Source: JAMXLO01 sp037201625 (GTDB lineage Bacteria > Pseudomonadota > Alphaproteobacteria > Acetobacterales > Acetobacteraceae). Taken from it: a stretch of 64,000 bases of DNA. Shown piece after piece: positions 8,431 to 18,292 of this stretch. The stretch is taken from the NCBI GenBank assembly GCA_037201625.1, contig JBBCGR010000001.1, positions 434,001 through 498,000 of the forward strand, given 5' to 3'. The notes below the pieces were generated by a model that searched no databases, was not told the origin of the DNA, and saw only the letters and a list, made by a program, of their open reading frames with translations. A program made the position numbers and the translations under genes. Positions within the stretch are counted from its first letter, which is position 1, and every line of letters begins with the position of its first letter.

Positions 8431-9381
8431 CTAATGGACGATGCGGCGCAGCCAGGCCCCGGCGCGGGACACCGCATCGCGCGCCTTCTGCACGCCATCG
8501 GTCGCGCGCAGGAAGCCGTGCAGCACCCCCGGGTAGATCTCTAGTTCCACCGGCACCGCCGCCTCGCGCAGCTTCGCCGCCAGCGCCTCCCCCTCCGAGC
8601 GCAGCACGTCCAGCTCCGCGAGCAGGACCAGCACCGGCGGCAGGCCCGTGAGGTCGGCACGCAGCGGTGCGGCCAGCGGATGCGCCCGGTCCGCCGCGTG
8701 GGGCACGTAGACGCTCCAGTAGAACGCCATCTTCTCGCGCGTCAGCACGTGGCCGGCGGCGAACTCCTGGTAGCTCGGCGTATCGAAGCGGCTGTCGCAC
8801 ACCGGATACGTCGCGATGATGCCGGCGAGCTTCGGTCCGCCCTCGTCACGCAGCAGCAGCGCGGCCGCCAGTGCCAGGTTGCCGCCGGCCGAGTCGCCCG
8901 ACAGCACGATGCGCGCCGGATCCAGACCCCACGCCGCGCCCTCGGCTGCGACGTGGCGCACCACGGCGGCACATTCCTCGAGCGCCTGCGGGAACTTCGC
9001 CTCCGGCGACAGCGCATAGTCCACGCTCACCACGGCGACCTCGCCCGCCGCCGCGAGCGCGCGCGCGGCCGAGTCGTGCGTGTCGACCGACCCCCAGACC
9101 CAGCCACCGCCATGGAAATACACGATGACCGGCAGCGGCCGCTCGGTGTGCGGGCGATGCACGCGGCAATAGATCCGCCGGCCACGCGCCGCGATCCAGC
9201 GTTCCGTCGTCTCGGCCATCGCCGGCCCGTGCGCGCCGCGCGCCAGGCTGATCGCATCGTTCACCGCGCGATGCGGCTCCAGCGGCAGCTCCAGCCTCAC
9301 CGAAGGATACTTCGCCGCAATCGCCTCCGCGTGCTCCTGATAGGCGCGCATTTCCGGGTCCCAGCGCGATCGCTCGCTCAT
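8431..9381 (-). CDS. Alpha/beta hydrolase (hormone-sensitive-lipase-type esterase)
   Basis: 316 residues. The oxyanion-hole motif HGGGWVWGS is near residue 90, and the nucleophile elbow GDSAGG near 160. The likely acid is in LAELDVLRSEGE (about 255) and the His in GVLHGFLR (about 287). Together these are the hallmarks of the HSL/carboxylesterase IV family, cytoplasmic enzymes for short acyl esters. The start has a good ribosome site (AAGGAG). It is divergent from the PatZ-like gene, with about 100 bp between starts. Confidence 0.88.
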   Translation of the reverse strand: MSERSRWDPEMRAYQEHAEAIAAKYPSVRLELPLEPHRAVNDAISLARGAHGPAMAETTERWIAARGRRIYCRVHRPHTERPLPVIVYFHGGGWVWGSVDTHDSAARALAAAGEVAVVSVDYALSPEAKFPQALEECAAVVRHVAAEGAAWGLDPARIVLSGDSAGGNLALAAALLLRDEGGPKLAGIIATYPVCDSRFDTPSYQEFAAGHVLTREKMAFYWSVYVPHAADRAHPLAAPLRADLTGLPPVLVLLAELDVLRSEGEALAAKLREAAVPVELEIYPGVLHGFLRATDGVQKARDAVSRAGAWLRRIVH

Positions 9382-9483
9382 GTCTCGTCTCCTTGCGTCT
9401 CCACGGTATGCAACGCCACGGTCAACACCTTGGCAATGTGCGACCGATACACTGCCTGCCGGTCACGCTATCCTGTCGAGGCC

Positions 9484-11964
9484 ATGCATCTGCTGCGCGA
9501 CAAGCCCGTCGGGCGCTTCAGTCCCGCCTGCCTGTTCCGCCCCGATTCGATCATCCTGATCGGCGCGGCCTCGCCGATCGGCGTCCACGTGCTGGCCAAC
9601 CTGCGCGGCGGCACCTTCAAGGGCAGCGTCACGCCGGTCGACAGCGCGGCCGATGTGGCGGACCTCCCCGCCGCTGCCGACCTCGCGGTGTTCGCCTCGC
9701 CGCCGCAGCCGGACCTGCTCGCGGCACTGGCGGCCAAGGGCATCCGAGCCGCCGCCGTGCTGGACGATGGCGACGGCCTGGACGACGCCGCGCAGCGCGG
9801 ACCGATCCGTGTGCTGGGGCCGCGATCCTTCGGCATCGCCGTCCCGTCGATCGGCCTGAACGCCTCGCGCGCCCACCTGCCGGTGCCCGCCGGGCGGCTC
9901 GCACTGGTGTCGCAGTCGGGGTCGCTGTGCCGTACCGTGCTCGACTGGGCGCAGCCGAACGGCGTCGGCTTCAGCCATATCGTCGGCATCGGCCGGCGCG
10001 CCGATATCGGCTTCGGCCTCGTGCTGGACTGGCTGTCGCGCGATCCCGGCACCGGCGCGATCCTGCTGGACATCCGCGAGTTGCGGAACCGCCGGGCCTT
10101 CCTGTCGGCGGCGCGCGCCGCGTCGCGGCTGCGCCCGGTGGTGGCGATCCGTCCCGGCAGCCTGCTCGCCGATCCCGATGGCGCGGCCGAACTCGCCTTC
10201 GAGGCGGCGCTGCGGCGGGCCGGCGTGCTGTGCGTGCAGACCCTGTCGGACCTGCTGACGGCGGCCGAGACCCTTGCCCGCGCCCGCCCGGTGCGCAGCG
10301 AGGCGCTGGCCATCGTCACCAACGCCATCGGCGCCGGAAAGATGGCGGCGGATGCGGCGCTGCGCGACGGACTGCGCCTGGCGGGCGAGATCGCGGATGT
10401 GGAACCGGCCGATGCCGCCGGCCTGGCGCGTGCCGCCGTCGCGGCGGCGGCCGAGCCTGGCGTGGGCGGCGTCCTCGTAGTGCATGCGCCGTGCGGCGGC
10501 GGCGAGGCGGCGGACCCAGCCGCGCTGGCCGCGGTCGCCGCGCAGATCAAGGTGCCGCTGCTGGTCTGCGCGATGGGCGAGACCACCGGGGCGGGCCATC
10601 GCCGCCGCCTGGCCGCGGCCGGCATTCCCGAGTTCGCCACGCCGGAACAGGCGGTGCGCGGCTTCCTGCATCTGGTGCAGGACCGGCGCAACCGTGCCGC
10701 CGCCCGCGAGTTGCCGGCCAGCACGGTGCTGACCATCGCCGCCGACCGCATCGGCGTGCGCCGCGTGTTCGACGCGATGCGCCGCGCGGGGCGGCTGACG
10801 GCGACGCAGGACGAGGCGCTGGAGGTGCTTAGTGCGTACGGCGTTCCGGTGGTGCCGACCCGGGTCGTGCACTCGCCCTGGGATGCGGGGGCGGCCGCTA
10901 TCTTGCTGGGGCTGCCGGCGGTGGTGAAGCTGCGGCAGAGCGTGCGGCCGGATGCCCGGGCCTCGGGCGGGCTGGCGCTCGACCTGCACGATGCGGCCGA
11001 GGTCACGATGGCGGCGCGCCGGCTGTCGCGGCAGGGCGAGGCGCTGGTGGTGCAGCACCAGGCGGTGCGCTGGCGCGAGTTGCGGGTGGGCGTGGCGGAC
11101 GATGCGACGTTCGGGCCGATCATCCGGTTCGGCCAGGGCGGCACGACGGCGGACATCCTGCGCGACGTCTCCGCCGACCTGCCGCCGCTCAACCTGGCGC
11201 TCGCGCATGGCCTGGTGTCGCGGACCCGCGCGGCGGCGACGCTCGGGCGGTTCCGCGACAACCCGCCGGCGAACGAGCCGGCGGTGGCCGAGGCGCTGGT
11301 GCGGATCAGCCAGCTTGTCGTGGACTTCCCCGAGATCGCCGAGCTGGACCTCAATCCGCTGATCGCCGATGCCGATGGGGTGGTGGCTGCCGATGCCTGG
11401 CTGCGGCTGCGCGGGACGGGCGAGACCGGCGGCGGCCTGGCGATCACGCCCTATCCCATGGAACTGGTCGAGCACTGGGTGGCGCGCGACGGCGAGCGCT
11501 TCGTGGTCCGGCCGATCCGGCCGGAGGATGCCGATGCGCATGGGGCGTTCTTCGCCCGGCTGTCGCCGCAGGACATCCGCTACCGGTTCTTCAGTGCGGT
11601 GCGCGAGTTGTCGCTCGAGCAGATGGCCCGCCTCACCCAGATCGACTACGACCGCGAGATAGCGTTCGTCGCCGTGCGCGAAGCCGGCGGCGACACCGTG
11701 GGGGTGGCGCGCCTGGTCTGCGAGAACGAGCGCGAGGGCGAGTTCGCGGTGATCGTGCAGGCCGATGTGAAGGGCAAGGGCGTCGCGCATCACCTCATGC
11801 AGCGGCTGGTGGGCTGGGCGCGCAGCCGCGGCCTGGCCACCGTCATCGGCCAGGTGCTGGCGGACAACGCACCGATGCTGGCCTTCGTGCGCGCGTTCGG
11901 GTTCACGGTGAAACGCCTGCCGGCGGAGCCCGACGTAGTGGAGGCACGGCTGTCGCTGGAGTAG
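9484..11964 (+). CDS. NDP-forming acyl-CoA synthetase fused to GNAT acetyltransferase (PatZ/Pat-like)
   Basis: 826 residues. Domain order: CoA-binding domain (residues 1-130; DSIILIGAASPIGVHVLANL), succinyl-CoA-ligase-like domains (LALVSQSGSLCRTVLDW, about 140), ATP-grasp (VLSAYGVPVVPTRVV to about 650), then a C-terminal GNAT fold starting FVVRPIRPEDADAHGAFF (about 670) with VKGKGVAHHLMQRLV as the acetyl-CoA loop. This order matches Pat/PatZ lysine acetyltransferases, which modify acetyl-CoA synthetase and other proteins; their synthetase half is usually inactive. The frame is open far upstream (to 8680), but that part is antisense to the esterase gene. ATG 9484 begins the recognisable protein. 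Confidence 0.9.
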   Translation: MHLLRDKPVGRFSPACLFRPDSIILIGAASPIGVHVLANLRGGTFKGSVTPVDSAADVADLPAAADLAVFASPPQPDLLAALAAKGIRAAAVLDDGDGLDDAAQRGPIRVLGPRSFGIAVPSIGLNASRAHLPVPAGRLALVSQSGSLCRTVLDWAQPNGVGFSHIVGIGRRADIGFGLVLDWLSRDPGTGAILLDIRELRNRRAFLSAARAASRLRPVVAIRPGSLLADPDGAAELAFEAALRRAGVLCVQTLSDLLTAAETLARARPVRSEALAIVTNAIGAGKMAADAALRDGLRLAGEIADVEPADAAGLARAAVAAAAEPGVGGVLVVHAPCGGGEAADPAALAAVAAQIKVPLLVCAMGETTGAGHRRRLAAAGIPEFATPEQAVRGFLHLVQDRRNRAAARELPASTVLTIAADRIGVRRVFDAMRRAGRLTATQDEALEVLSAYGVPVVPTRVVHSPWDAGAAAILLGLPAVVKLRQSVRPDARASGGLALDLHDAAEVTMAARRLSRQGEALVVQHQAVRWRELRVGVADDATFGPIIRFGQGGTTADILRDVSADLPPLNLALAHGLVSRTRAAATLGRFRDNPPANEPAVAEALVRISQLVVDFPEIAELDLNPLIADADGVVAADAWLRLRGTGETGGGLAITPYPMELVEHWVARDGERFVVRPIRPEDADAHGAFFARLSPQDIRYRFFSAVRELSLEQMARLTQIDYDREIAFVAVREAGGDTVGVARLVCENEREGEFAVIVQADVKGKGVAHHLMQRLVGWARSRGLATVIGQVLADNAPMLAFVRAFGFTVKRLPAEPDVVEARLSLE

Positions 11965-11974
11965 GCTCGCGGGG

Positions 11975-12892
11975 ATGGAAACGTCCGCCCTGCGCCTTCC
12001 CGCCGCCGAGCTGAGCGCGGCCAGGAGGCATGCGATCGTGTATGTGCTCAGCGCCTCCGCCGTGTTCACCCTGGGGTCCGCGCTGGTGAAGGCGCTGACG
12101 GCGCATTTCCCGGTGCTGGAAATCGTGATGTTCCGCAGCATCGTGGGCTTCGCGGTGATGCTGCCGATGCTGGCGCGCGCCGGCGGGTTGTCGGCGATGA
12201 AGACGCGCCGCCCGCTCGGGTATGTGATGCGCACGGTGTACGGGTTCATCGGCACCGTCACCTCGGTCTACGGCTTCGCCATGCTGCCGCTGGTGACAGT
12301 GACCGCGCTCGGCTTCGCCATGCCGCTGTTCCTGACCGTGCTGTCGGTGCCTCTGCTGGGCGAGCGTGTCGGGCCGCGGCGGGCGACCGCGGTAGGGGTG
12401 GGGCTGTGCGGCGTGCTGGTGATGCTGCGCCCCTGGCACGTGGACGCCGATTCGCTGGCGATGGGACCGGTGCTGGCGGTGCTGGCCGGCGTGTTCACCT
12501 GGGCGCTCTCGATGATCAGCATCCGCAAGATGGGTGCCGCCGGCGAGCGCAACGAGACGATCGTCGCGTGGTACAGCCTGGGGACCGCGGCGCTGGCGGC
12601 GATCGGCTGCCTGGGCGAGTGGGTGACGCCGACTCCCTGGCAGTTCGCCACGCTGGTGCTGGCCGGGCTGATGTCGGGCATCGCGCAGTGGCTGATGACC
12701 GAGGGCTACCGGGCGGCGGAGACCACGCTGGTGGCGCCGTTCGAGTATGGCGCGATCATCTATGCGACGGCACTGGGCATCCTGATCTTCGGCGAGTGGC
12801 CGGACGGGTGGAGTCTGACGGGCGTGGGCATCCTCATCGCGTCTGGCCTCTATATTTGGCACAGGGAGGTTACCCTCGGGTTAAGGCGGTAG
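11975..12892 (+). CDS. EamA/DMT-family transporter
   Basis: 305 residues with about ten hydrophobic segments, in two EamA repeats (residues 20-150 and 160-295). Typical features are IVMFRSIVGFAVMLPMLA after helix 2, MPLFLTVLSVPLLGERVGPR at the end of the first repeat and GILIFGEWPDGWSLTGVGIL in the second. It belongs to the inner-membrane drug/metabolite transporter superfamily and is most like S-adenosylmethionine- or amino-acid-exporter members; the substrate is unknown. It starts 10 bp after the PatZ-like stop, so the two are probably co-transcribed. Confidence 0.87.
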   Translation: METSALRLPAAELSAARRHAIVYVLSASAVFTLGSALVKALTAHFPVLEIVMFRSIVGFAVMLPMLARAGGLSAMKTRRPLGYVMRTVYGFIGTVTSVYGFAMLPLVTVTALGFAMPLFLTVLSVPLLGERVGPRRATAVGVGLCGVLVMLRPWHVDADSLAMGPVLAVLAGVFTWALSMISIRKMGAAGERNETIVAWYSLGTAALAAIGCLGEWVTPTPWQFATLVLAGLMSGIAQWLMTEGYRAAETTLVAPFEYGAIIYATALGILIFGEWPDGWSLTGVGILIASGLYIWHREVTLGLRR

Positions 12893-12975
12893 CGGCGTCC
12901 CATCCCGAAGCGGCACGGGGCGTACCGCCGGACCGGCGCCGATGGTGCGGGAGCGCCCGGAGCGCGTGGAACGGC

Positions 12976-13419
12976 TCAGCGCAGCAGCGCGACGATCACG
13001 GTGACGATGCCCAACACCAGGTTGATGGCGATCAGCTTGCGGATGCGGTCGATGGAGGCGACGGCGGTGGTGCGGTCGGTCGTGCGGCGGAAGCGTGCGT
13101 AGGGGCCGAAGAAGATCGCCAGGAACACCAGGCTCATGATCACGCCGAGCAGCAGCATCAGGTGCACGTTCCAGCCGACGCCCGCCATCCCCCCGTACTG
13201 GCCGAACAGCACGGCGAAGCCCGACAGCAGGATCAGCGGCATGGCGTGCCACACCACCAGGAAGAAGCGCCGGAAGACCTGGGTGTGGAGCGCGATGCGC
13301 TGGATCGGCTCCAGCACCGCCAGGCTGGGCCGCAGCACGACATAGGCGAAGAACATGCCGCCGACCCACACCACCGCGCACAGCACGTGCACGGCGAGCA
13401 CCCATCCCCAGACGTCCAT
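12976..13419 (-). CDS. CopD-family four-helix membrane protein
   Basis: 147 residues with four hydrophobic helices: DVWGWVLAVHVLCAVVWVGG, VFRRFFLVVWHAMPLILLSG, MLLLGVIMSLVFLAIFFGPY and LIAINLVLGIVTVIVALLR. Conserved His residues in helices 1 and 2 (H10 and the WH pair) fit the CopD-like group, which may bind haem or copper. The frame continues upstream into the ParA gene because of a frameshift there; the ATG at 13419 begins the real protein. It is convergent with the EamA gene. Confidence 0.8.
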   Translation of the reverse strand: MDVWGWVLAVHVLCAVVWVGGMFFAYVVLRPSLAVLEPIQRIALHTQVFRRFFLVVWHAMPLILLSGFAVLFGQYGGMAGVGWNVHLMLLLGVIMSLVFLAIFFGPYARFRRTTDRTTAVASIDRIRKLIAINLVLGIVTVIVALLR

Positions 13420-13874
13420 CCCGTAAGCTCCTGCAATACGGCGGGCCGCGCCGCGAAGGTGCGGCAGGCATGCGCGAAGGCGGCGTCGTTGGCAAGCCGG
13501 GCCGTCCGCCCGCGCCGCGCGGCAGGCGAGCGGCGCCTCTGCCATCGCGGGCAGGCCGGCGACCGGCCAGCGCGCCACGGGCCGGTCGGATGGGCCAAGC
13601 AACGACCCGGCGCGCTCCACCGGCCGGGCGGCACCGCTGCGTCGGCCTGGCCGATATCGCCCAGCCAGGCGCGCGGCAGCGTCGCGCGATCGGCGGCGCT
13701 CGCCGCATCCACCGCGCGGCCCGGATGCGTCCCGCGGATACCGATCGCGGAATGCGCCGGCAGGCGGTGGACCGCGGCCGGTCCGCGCCACCCGCAGCGG
13801 GATCGCTCCAACGGAGCGGTCGATCCGGCTCGACCGGACATCGACGGTCCGAGGCCGCGAGGCCGCCGCGCCGG
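13420..13874. other. 455-bp spacer without a confident gene
   Basis: The spacer lies between the CopD-like and ParA genes. On the minus strand, short stretches look coding but lie in different frames, e.g. AFAHACRTFAARPAVLQELTG just before the CopD start. It could be a small decayed or misread gene. No RNA or repeat was recognised. Confidence 0.4.
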
Positions 13875-14505
13875 TCATTCCGTCAGCGCCTGCAACTCCG
13901 CCAGCAGCGCCCGCAACTCCCCGGCGGCGGTGGAGCGCGGTGCGGCCTCGGTGACGCCCCAGGCCGGCGGCGAAGGCGTGGGCGAATCCGGTGCGGTTGC
14001 CGAGCGAGGCCTGCAGCAGAGGCAGCCGCCGCGCGGCCAGGTCGGCGGCGATCGCATCGCGCAGCTTCGAGGCGGGCGGCGCGCGGTTGAACACCAGATG
14101 CGCCCGCCGCTTCTCGTCCGCCGCCAGCTTCAGCGTGCCCTCGGCCGCCCAGACATCGGGCATCGAGGGCTGGATCGGCACCAGCACCAGGTCGGCCGCG
14201 CGCACCGCCACCCGCGCATCGGTGTCGATCTGCGGCGGGCTGTCGATCACCACCACGTCGTGGTCGCGCTTCAGCCGCTCCAGTTCCGCCGCCAGCCGCC
14301 AGCCGGAGACGTCGGAGAAGGCCATCGCGGCGGCCTGCACCAGCCGCGCCCGGCGCAGCGCGTGCCAGCGGCCGAGGCTCTTCTGCGGATCGATGTCGAG
14401 CAGCGCCACGCGGCGGGACTGCGCGAAGGCGGCAGCGATGTTGGCGGCCAGCGTGGTCTTGCCGGTGCCGCCTTTCTGCTGCGCGACCGTGATGACCACC
14501 GCCAT
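13875..14505 (-). pseudogene. ParA-family partition ATPase (one frameshift)
   Basis: It begins MAVVITVAQQKGGTGKTTLA, the deviant Walker A (KGGTGKTT) of ParA/MinD ATPases. LLDIDPQKSLGRW (Walker A') and VVVIDSPPQIDTDARVAVRA (Walker B) follow. Near 13960 the frame breaks: CTGGGGCG has one G too many. Removing it gives the usual ending GVTEAAPRSTAAGELRALLA and a stop at 13875, a 209-residue protein of normal length. Stand-alone ParA proteins of this size position plasmids or other cargo; no parB is adjacent. The one-base slip in a G run may be a sequence error. Confidence 0.85.
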
Positions 14506-14534
14506 GGCTGCGACTCCGCTGCTGCGCCGCACTA

Positions 14535-14634
14535 GAGCAGATTCCGTTCGTGCACGCTCACGGAACCCGCTCCAGCTCGTTGTCTGAGAGCGTGATTCAC
14601 CGCTCCGGTGATTCCACCTGTACGGATCACGCTC
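14535..14634 (+). repeat. Double-hairpin intergenic repeat, copy 1
   Basis: About 100 bp. Hairpin 1 arms are TTCCGT and ACGGAA. Hairpin 2 has outer arms GAGCGTGAT and ATCACGCTC, with inner TCACCG/CGGTGA around CTC. Related copies lie at 24.55, 35.2 and 53.9-54.1 kb. This copy sits 30 bp upstream of the parA start. It begins after CTA in the sequence CTAGAGC, the same end sequence as in the other copies. Confidence 0.85.
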
Positions 14635-14639
14635 CATAG

Positions 14640-15091
14640 CAAGCCCATGGCGTAAAGCGGGCGGCAAGCGGGGCGCGCGCTCCAAGTGGGGCGGACGGCA
14701 GGCGGGGCGTCTCGCGGGCGTCTCGCCGCCCCTGGCATGAGACGGCGCGGCGGCCGGCGGACCGGCGCGAGGGCCCGGGTGGTCCGGCGGCAGGCGGCCA
14801 CTGCACCGGCGCGGCGGGAGCGTGGCGATCGGGCCGGGCGGTCACCGGGCGCTCGCCTGCGCGCCAGGCCGGCGGAACGCGCGGCCTGCGCCGCCGCGAG
14901 GCACCGGCCGGAACCGGCGGTTGCCCTGCGCGGCGAGTGCCATTGCGGCGCGCGCCGGACAGTGTGGCGCTCGGTGGGGGGCCTCGGCGTGGGGTGCCTC
15001 GCCGGCAGGTGCCGTTCCGGGAGGGGCCTTGCCGGAGGGTGCCGTGCCGGGGAGCCGGACCGGCGCGGCGGGGCGCGCGCGGAGGCCGGCG
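14640..15091. other. Very GC-rich spacer, no gene recognised
   Basis: Long open frames exist on both strands, but their translations are arginine/proline/alanine low-complexity sequence without any family feature. I call no gene here. Confidence 0.4.
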
Positions 15092-15817
15092 TCAGGCGTT
15101 CGCGAGTTCCGGCTGGCGGTCGAGTTCCAGCAGGATCGGGCTGGTGCCGCCGACGATGGCCTGCACCAGGGCGGCCGATGGCGGGCCGAAGGCGCAGCGG
15201 TCGGGCACCCCGCCCAGCGCGCGGATCTGGGCGGCGCGGCGCGGGTAGGTGACGGCGTATTGTTCGGCCTCGGTCAGCGCGCTGAACCGGTCGCTGGCGT
15301 CCGGTTCCGCCACAATCTCGGCCGGCGGCGGCGGCGGTGGCGGCGGGTCGGGCTCCGCGTCGTTCAGCGCATGGGCCATCAGGCCGATGGCGCAATGCTC
15401 GATCCAGGCGGCCTGGTCGCAGTTCGCCGGATCGGCCTCCCGCGCACGCCGCGCCGCCTGCACGCGGAGCAGCAATGTCCGCGCCGCGCCTGCCTGGCGC
15501 AGCATGCCGGCGCACTGGGCGTTGCAGCGCAGGTAGCGGTCGATGTCGTCGCGTTTCTGGTGTGCCAGGCGCAGGCAGTCCATCGCCTGGGCGTGGGCGG
15601 CGACGCAGCGGGCGGCGATGGCGACCTCCTCCGCGTTGGCCGGCAGCATCGAGGCGACCTCCGCGATGGCGGCGTTATCGCGGTGGGCGAGTGCGGCCGC
15701 GGTGTCGGCAGCAGGTGGCGGCAGCGTGGCCTGGAGGGTGTGGACGAGGTGCCAGTAGGTGCTGCGGGGGAGCAGCATTGCGAGGTCCGGCCGCTCCGGT
15801 GAGGCGATGGGGTCCAT
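15092..15817 (-). CDS. Protein of unknown function
   Basis: About 241 residues from the ATG at 15817 (MDPIASPERPDLAMLLPRST); an in-frame ATG at 15853 would add 12. It is mostly helical. Three pairs of residues around Cys (ARCVAAHAQAMDCLRLAH, RCNAQCAG) are followed by a run of ten prolines at the centre and then DRFSALTEAEQYAVTYPRRA. It has no signal peptide or membrane segment. Codon use and length suggest a real gene. I recognise no named family, and its neighbours give no clue to function. Confidence 0.65.
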   Translation of the reverse strand: MDPIASPERPDLAMLLPRSTYWHLVHTLQATLPPPAADTAAALAHRDNAAIAEVASMLPANAEEVAIAARCVAAHAQAMDCLRLAHQKRDDIDRYLRCNAQCAGMLRQAGAARTLLLRVQAARRAREADPANCDQAAWIEHCAIGLMAHALNDAEPDPPPPPPPPAEIVAEPDASDRFSALTEAEQYAVTYPRRAAQIRALGGVPDRCAFGPPSAALVQAIVGGTSPILLELDRQPELANA

Positions 15818-15980
15818 GCCGGGGGGATAGTCTGTTAGTGTGGGTTGTGGCAAGCGTTATCGTGGATGTCGGATGGGGGCCGACCCATCGTGCGCGGCCA
15901 GGCACCCATGACGATGGAAATCGCGTCTGCACCGGCCGGGGATAGCCTCCGCACGCACCGCACGTGATCCCGAAGCCTGG

Positions 15981-18292
15981 TCACCGTGCATAGAGATGCG
16001 TTTGAAACCCGACAAAGGCCTCGCGTATTCTCGCAACACCGCCGAGCTCCAATGCGGCGTCGCTGATGGCGCGGTATCTCAGCTCAAGAAGATGCGGCAG
16101 CTTCGCCTGATCGAGCTCGCCAACGCCCTCACTGACGTATTGCGACAGGACGAAATCGAGAAAGGCCTGAAGCTTCGGGTCGTAGTGCGCGGTGATGAAG
16201 GGCCGGCTGGCGTCGGCGCGCTCCTGGCGGGAGATTGGCGCGAGCGCGAAGGCGATGTAGGCCAGCACGTCGTACAGATCGCTTTTCTCGGCATCGATCA
16301 TGCGCTCGATTTCGCGGAGCTGCTCGCGGCCGTAGCCCTTCTCGGCGAGGCTATCCAGCAGCGCCTTGCGGGTGTCCGGCTGGCTCCACAAGGCGCGCAG
16401 CTCGTCCTCGCTCCTGAACAGCGCCGGCAGCTCACCGAACAGCCGGGTGATGAATTCGGCGGCGGACATCGGCCGGCCATCGACGCTCCAGAACGTCGTC
16501 GCCGTCATGTGCTGGATGGTGCGCTCCTTGCCGTCGGCAAGCTCGATGCGGATCCTGGCAGGACGCGGCTGCGGATCCGGCTCGAGGAGTTCCGGCGGAG
16601 GTTCCGCCGGACACGCACGGGTGGAGCGACCGGCTCCATCGGCTCGCCATCCCACTCCGGATCGCTGAAATGCTCGTAGCCGCGCACGAAGTCGTAGATG
16701 GTGAAGTAATCCTTGCCATCGAACAGGCGCGTGCCCCGGCCGATGATCTGCTTGAACTCGATCATCGAATTGATTGGCCGCATCAGCACGATGTTGCGCA
16801 CGTTACGCGCATCGACACCGGTCGAAAGTTTTTGCGACGTGGTCAGGATCGTCGGGATCGTCTTCTCGTTGTCCTGGAACGTGCGCAGGAACTGGTCACC
16901 GAGCGCGCCGTCCCTCGCTGTCACGCGGACGCAGTAATTCGGCTCCTTGCTCGTCTTCATCTGGTTGACCAGGTCGCGCACGGCTCCTGCGTGATCCTGG
17001 GTCGCACAGAAGACCAGGGTCTTCTGGCGCTGGTCGATCATGTCTATGAACAGCTTCACGCGATGCCGCTCGCGCGCGGTGATCTCGATGATGCGGTTGA
17101 AATCGCTTTCGGTGTAGCGCCGCCCGTGCTCGACCTCGCCCTCGATCACCTCGTCGTCGCTGGTATAGACGTAGTCGTCGAGCGTGGTGGCGATCTGCTG
17201 GACCTTGAATGGCGTGAGGAAGCCGTCGTTGATCCCGTCCTTCAGGGAGTAGATGTAAACCGGCTCGCCGAAATACGCGTAGGTATCGGCATTGGCCCGC
17301 CGCTTCGGCGTCGCGGTCAGACCAAGCTGCACGGCAGGCGCGAAGTGGTTCAGGATGTGGCGCCAGTCGCCTTCGTCCTTCGCGCCGCCGCGATGGCACT
17401 CATCGATGACGATGAAGTCGAAGAAGTCGGATGGGAAATCGCCGTAGCTCGGTGTGGGCTGCCCGGCCGCATCCCGTCCGGTCATGAAGGTCTGGAAGAT
17501 GGTGAAGAAGATGTTGCCGTTCTTCGGCACGCGGCCCTTCTTGCGGATGATCTCGGGGTCGATCCGCACCAGCGCGTCTTCCGGGAAGGCCGAGAACGCG
17601 TTGTAGGCCTGGTCGGCGAGGATGTTGCGGTCGGCCAGGAACAGGATGCGCGGCCGGCGGGTCGGTTCGCCCTCGCGCCTGCGGTCAGCGAGGTTCCATC
17701 GGCTCTGGAACAGTTTCCAGGCAAGCTGAAAGGCGATGAAGGTCTTGCCGGTGCCGGTCGCCAGGGTCAGCAGGATGCGGTCCTGACCCGCCGCGATCGC
17801 CTCCAGCACGCGCCGGATGGCGATGTCCTGGTAATAGCGCGCCTGCCAGTAGCCGCCCTTGTCCTCGAACGGGATGGCGGCGAAGCGGTCGCGCCAGACA
17901 TTCCGCTCGGCGAAGACGCGGTTCCAGAGTTCGTCCGGTGTGGGGAACTGGGTGACGTACTGCTCCACGCCGGTGGTCATGTCGACCTGGTAGATGCCGG
18001 CGCCGTTGGTGGAGTAGGCGAAGCGGGTCTGCAGCTTTTCGGCGTATTTCTTGGCCTGGCCGATGCCCTCGGTATCGGCCAGGTCGCGCCGCTTGGCCTC
18101 GATCACCGCGAGCTTGTGGTTGCGGTAGGTCAGCACGTAGTCGGCGATGTCCTGGGCGGCCCGCACGCCCGCGCCCTGCAGGCGGCCGAGGGTGATGACC
18201 TCGCGCCGCACCCGGCTTGCCTCCACCACGCCCCAGCCGGCCGCTTTCAGCGCGGGGTCGATCAGTTCGGCGCGGGTTTCGGCCTCGTTCAT
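15981..18292 (-). pseudogene. hsdR: Type I restriction enzyme, R subunit HsdR (one frameshift)
   Basis: The ATP-dependent DNA translocase and nuclease subunit of a type I restriction-modification system. The N-terminus (AELIDPALKAAGWGVVE, then KLAVIEAKRRDL) is the nuclease domain with its ExK motif. Helicase motifs follow: LLTLATGTGKTFIAFQLAWK (Walker A, about residue 170), VIDECHRGG (DEAD-type box, about 295), LGLTATPKR and the late QIIGRGTRL (motif VI). After VAPPVRVR (about 16605) one base is missing; restoring it continues the protein as AEPPPELLEPDPQPRPARIR and on to the stop at 15981, about 770 residues in total. The start overlaps (ATGA) the stop of the RHH gene at 18289-18630. The missing C in CGTGTCCGG may be a sequencing error. 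Confidence 0.88.
18235..18292 (-). repeat. hsdR 5'-end repeat, copy A (in the live gene)
   Basis: The first ~58 bp of hsdR, encoding MNEAETRAELIDPALKAAG. Imperfect copies at 19352-19409 and 19756-19813 carry the same stretch (roughly 80-86% identical by eye) and lose similarity just after the KAAG codons. The three copies bracket the hicAB block and a smaller decayed block. Confidence 0.8.

Noticed and set aside
8680..9483. Long open extension upstream of the PatZ-like gene
   Set aside because: It is antisense to the esterase gene, its translation is Arg/His-rich low complexity, and the recognisable protein starts at 9484.
9463..12261. 932-codon minus-strand open frame
   Set aside because: It is antisense to the PatZ-like gene; high GC suppresses stops, and the translation has no family features.
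14640..15091. Possible proline/arginine-rich gene in both strands
   Set aside because: The translations are compositional only, and no start with a ribosome site stands out.
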